Assembly: GCF_040717535.1 (NCBI RefSeq) | Contig: NZ_JBFEFI010000001.1 | Span: 372,001 to 436,000, forward strand | DNA length: 64,000 nt | DNA from: Thalassoglobus sp. JC818 | Lineage (GTDB): Bacteria > Planctomycetota > Planctomycetia > Planctomycetales > Planctomycetaceae | Reading direction: 5' to 3' | In this document: positions 63,521 to 64,000 of the stretch, in pieces | Position numbering within the stretch: position 1 is the first letter of the stretch | Layout of the letters: each line of letters starts with the position of its first letter | Notes under the pieces: model-generated | Told to the model about the DNA's origin: nothing | The model's input: the letters and a program-made list of their open reading frames with translations, nothing else | Databases searched by the model: none | Position numbers and translations under genes: made by a program

Positions 63521-64000
63521 CTAATCACCTGTATCGGATGACTTTTCTCGACTCGTGCCTGTCGAACTAGACGATTCAAGGTCTGTTAAACTCACGTCAG
63601 TTTCAAGCTCGCCTCTGTCAGCGTTTTCAGTATTGCTGACTTCGTCCTCATCCAGGACTTTTCTTAGCAACTCGTCCGACTCGAAGTAGTACTCGTCTAA
63701 GTCAAAATTGATTGGAACTTTCGCACCGCGTTTTGGAGGGCCAACTGCATTCAGTTCCCTGATATAACGTTCTCTTTCTGCCTCTTCGAACTGTTTTCGA
63801 TCCTTTTTCGACTGCTTGACGTCATGAATGAGAATCGGTGCGCTGACGGCAGCACCGGCAAGACATGAGGAGACAATGACGGTCAACGCAATGGACCCGA
63901 TGACCCAGCCGACCGGTCCGGACGCAATTCCGAGAATGGAAGCGATCGTAAGTACCGTTCCTTTCGCGGTGATTGCAGCCACAATTCCACTCCCAAGTGC
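63521..64000 (-). CDS. Membrane protein with hydrophobic hairpin (5' end outside window)
   Basis: The frame is open to the right edge, so the N-terminus is missing; at least 159 residues are visible. It starts here within a membrane region (VLTIASILGIASGPVGWVIG then SIALTVIVSSCLAGAAVSAP), followed by a charged helix (KQSKKDRKQFEEAERERYIR) and an acidic, Ser/Thr-rich C-terminus. It is convergent with the chaperone gene. It could be a second translocator or an effector with a membrane hairpin, as seen in chlamydial Inc proteins; the visible part does not decide. Confidence 0.6.
   Translation of the reverse strand, partial: ALGSGIVAAITAKGTVLTIASILGIASGPVGWVIGSIALTVIVSSCLAGAAVSAPILIHDVKQSKKDRKQFEEAERERYIRELNAVGPPKRGAKVPINFDLDEYYFESDELLRKVLDEDEVSNTENADRGELETDVSLTDLESSSSTGTSREKSSDTGD

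Noticed and set aside
1-64000. tRNA, rRNA, CRISPR, transposase or integrase marking an island border
   Set aside because: None could be recognised on either strand; horizontal transfer of the locus is therefore not supported by direct marks in the window.

Overview
The window looks like a chromosomal segment of a planctomycete (phylum Planctomycetota, PVC group). The evidence is the left flank: a DUF1501 protein, a PSD1-type cytochrome-c/DUF1549/DUF1553 protein and a sulfatase, a combination typical of Planctomycetota. Also typical are the several Hanks-type Ser/Thr kinases with planctomycete-style N-terminal regions and the ECF sigma factor. Base composition appears close to 50% GC throughout, by eye. 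No rRNA, tRNA, CRISPR array, transposase or integrase was recognised.

From about 7.5 kb to the right edge nearly everything can be read as one very large type III secretion (injectisome) locus. Its core is a plus-strand block at 31.7-45.8 kb: sctD, a YscE/SsaE-like co-chaperone, sctF (needle), a YscG-like TPR chaperone, sctI, sctJ, sctK, sctL, sctN, sctO, sctP, sctQ, sctW, tyeA, a SycN-like chaperone, sctX, sctY and sctV. A second block at 52.4-55.6 kb holds a small SPOA protein (second SctQ/FliN-like), sctR, sctS, sctT and sctU. The order sctW-tyeA-sycN-sctX-sctY-sctV matches the Yersinia order yopN-tyeA-sycN-yscX-yscY-lcrD, so the system is Ysc-like. No secretin (SctC) and no recognisable needle-tip protein is present in the window.

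On both sides lie candidate secreted proteins and their chaperones. The left arm (7.5-29.7 kb) has a SycD-like TPR chaperone next to a two-helix membrane protein, several large alpha-helical proteins starting with Met-Ser and a polar leader, and a strict chaperone-substrate-chaperone-substrate operon (18.4 to 12.3 kb, minus strand). The last gene of that operon is a predicted kinase-like effector. The left arm also carries an active Ser/Thr kinase paired with a pseudokinase-LRR protein. The right arm (49-64 kb) has six or seven further CesT-type or CesT-like chaperones, a GNAT acetyltransferase between two of them, and a 919-residue protein with a hydrophobic hairpin that could be the translocator.

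Likely regulation involves the ECF sigma factor downstream of sctV, an EF-hand lipoprotein and the kinases. A strong nested RNA hairpin ends directly against the ribosome binding site of sctD. Points most worth a second look are: the Ysc-type injectisome in a planctomycete background without a local secretin; a repeated GGF-M module shared by two candidate substrates; a common C-terminal L-R-V tail on four chaperones; the kinase-like effector; and the pseudokinase-LRR partner.
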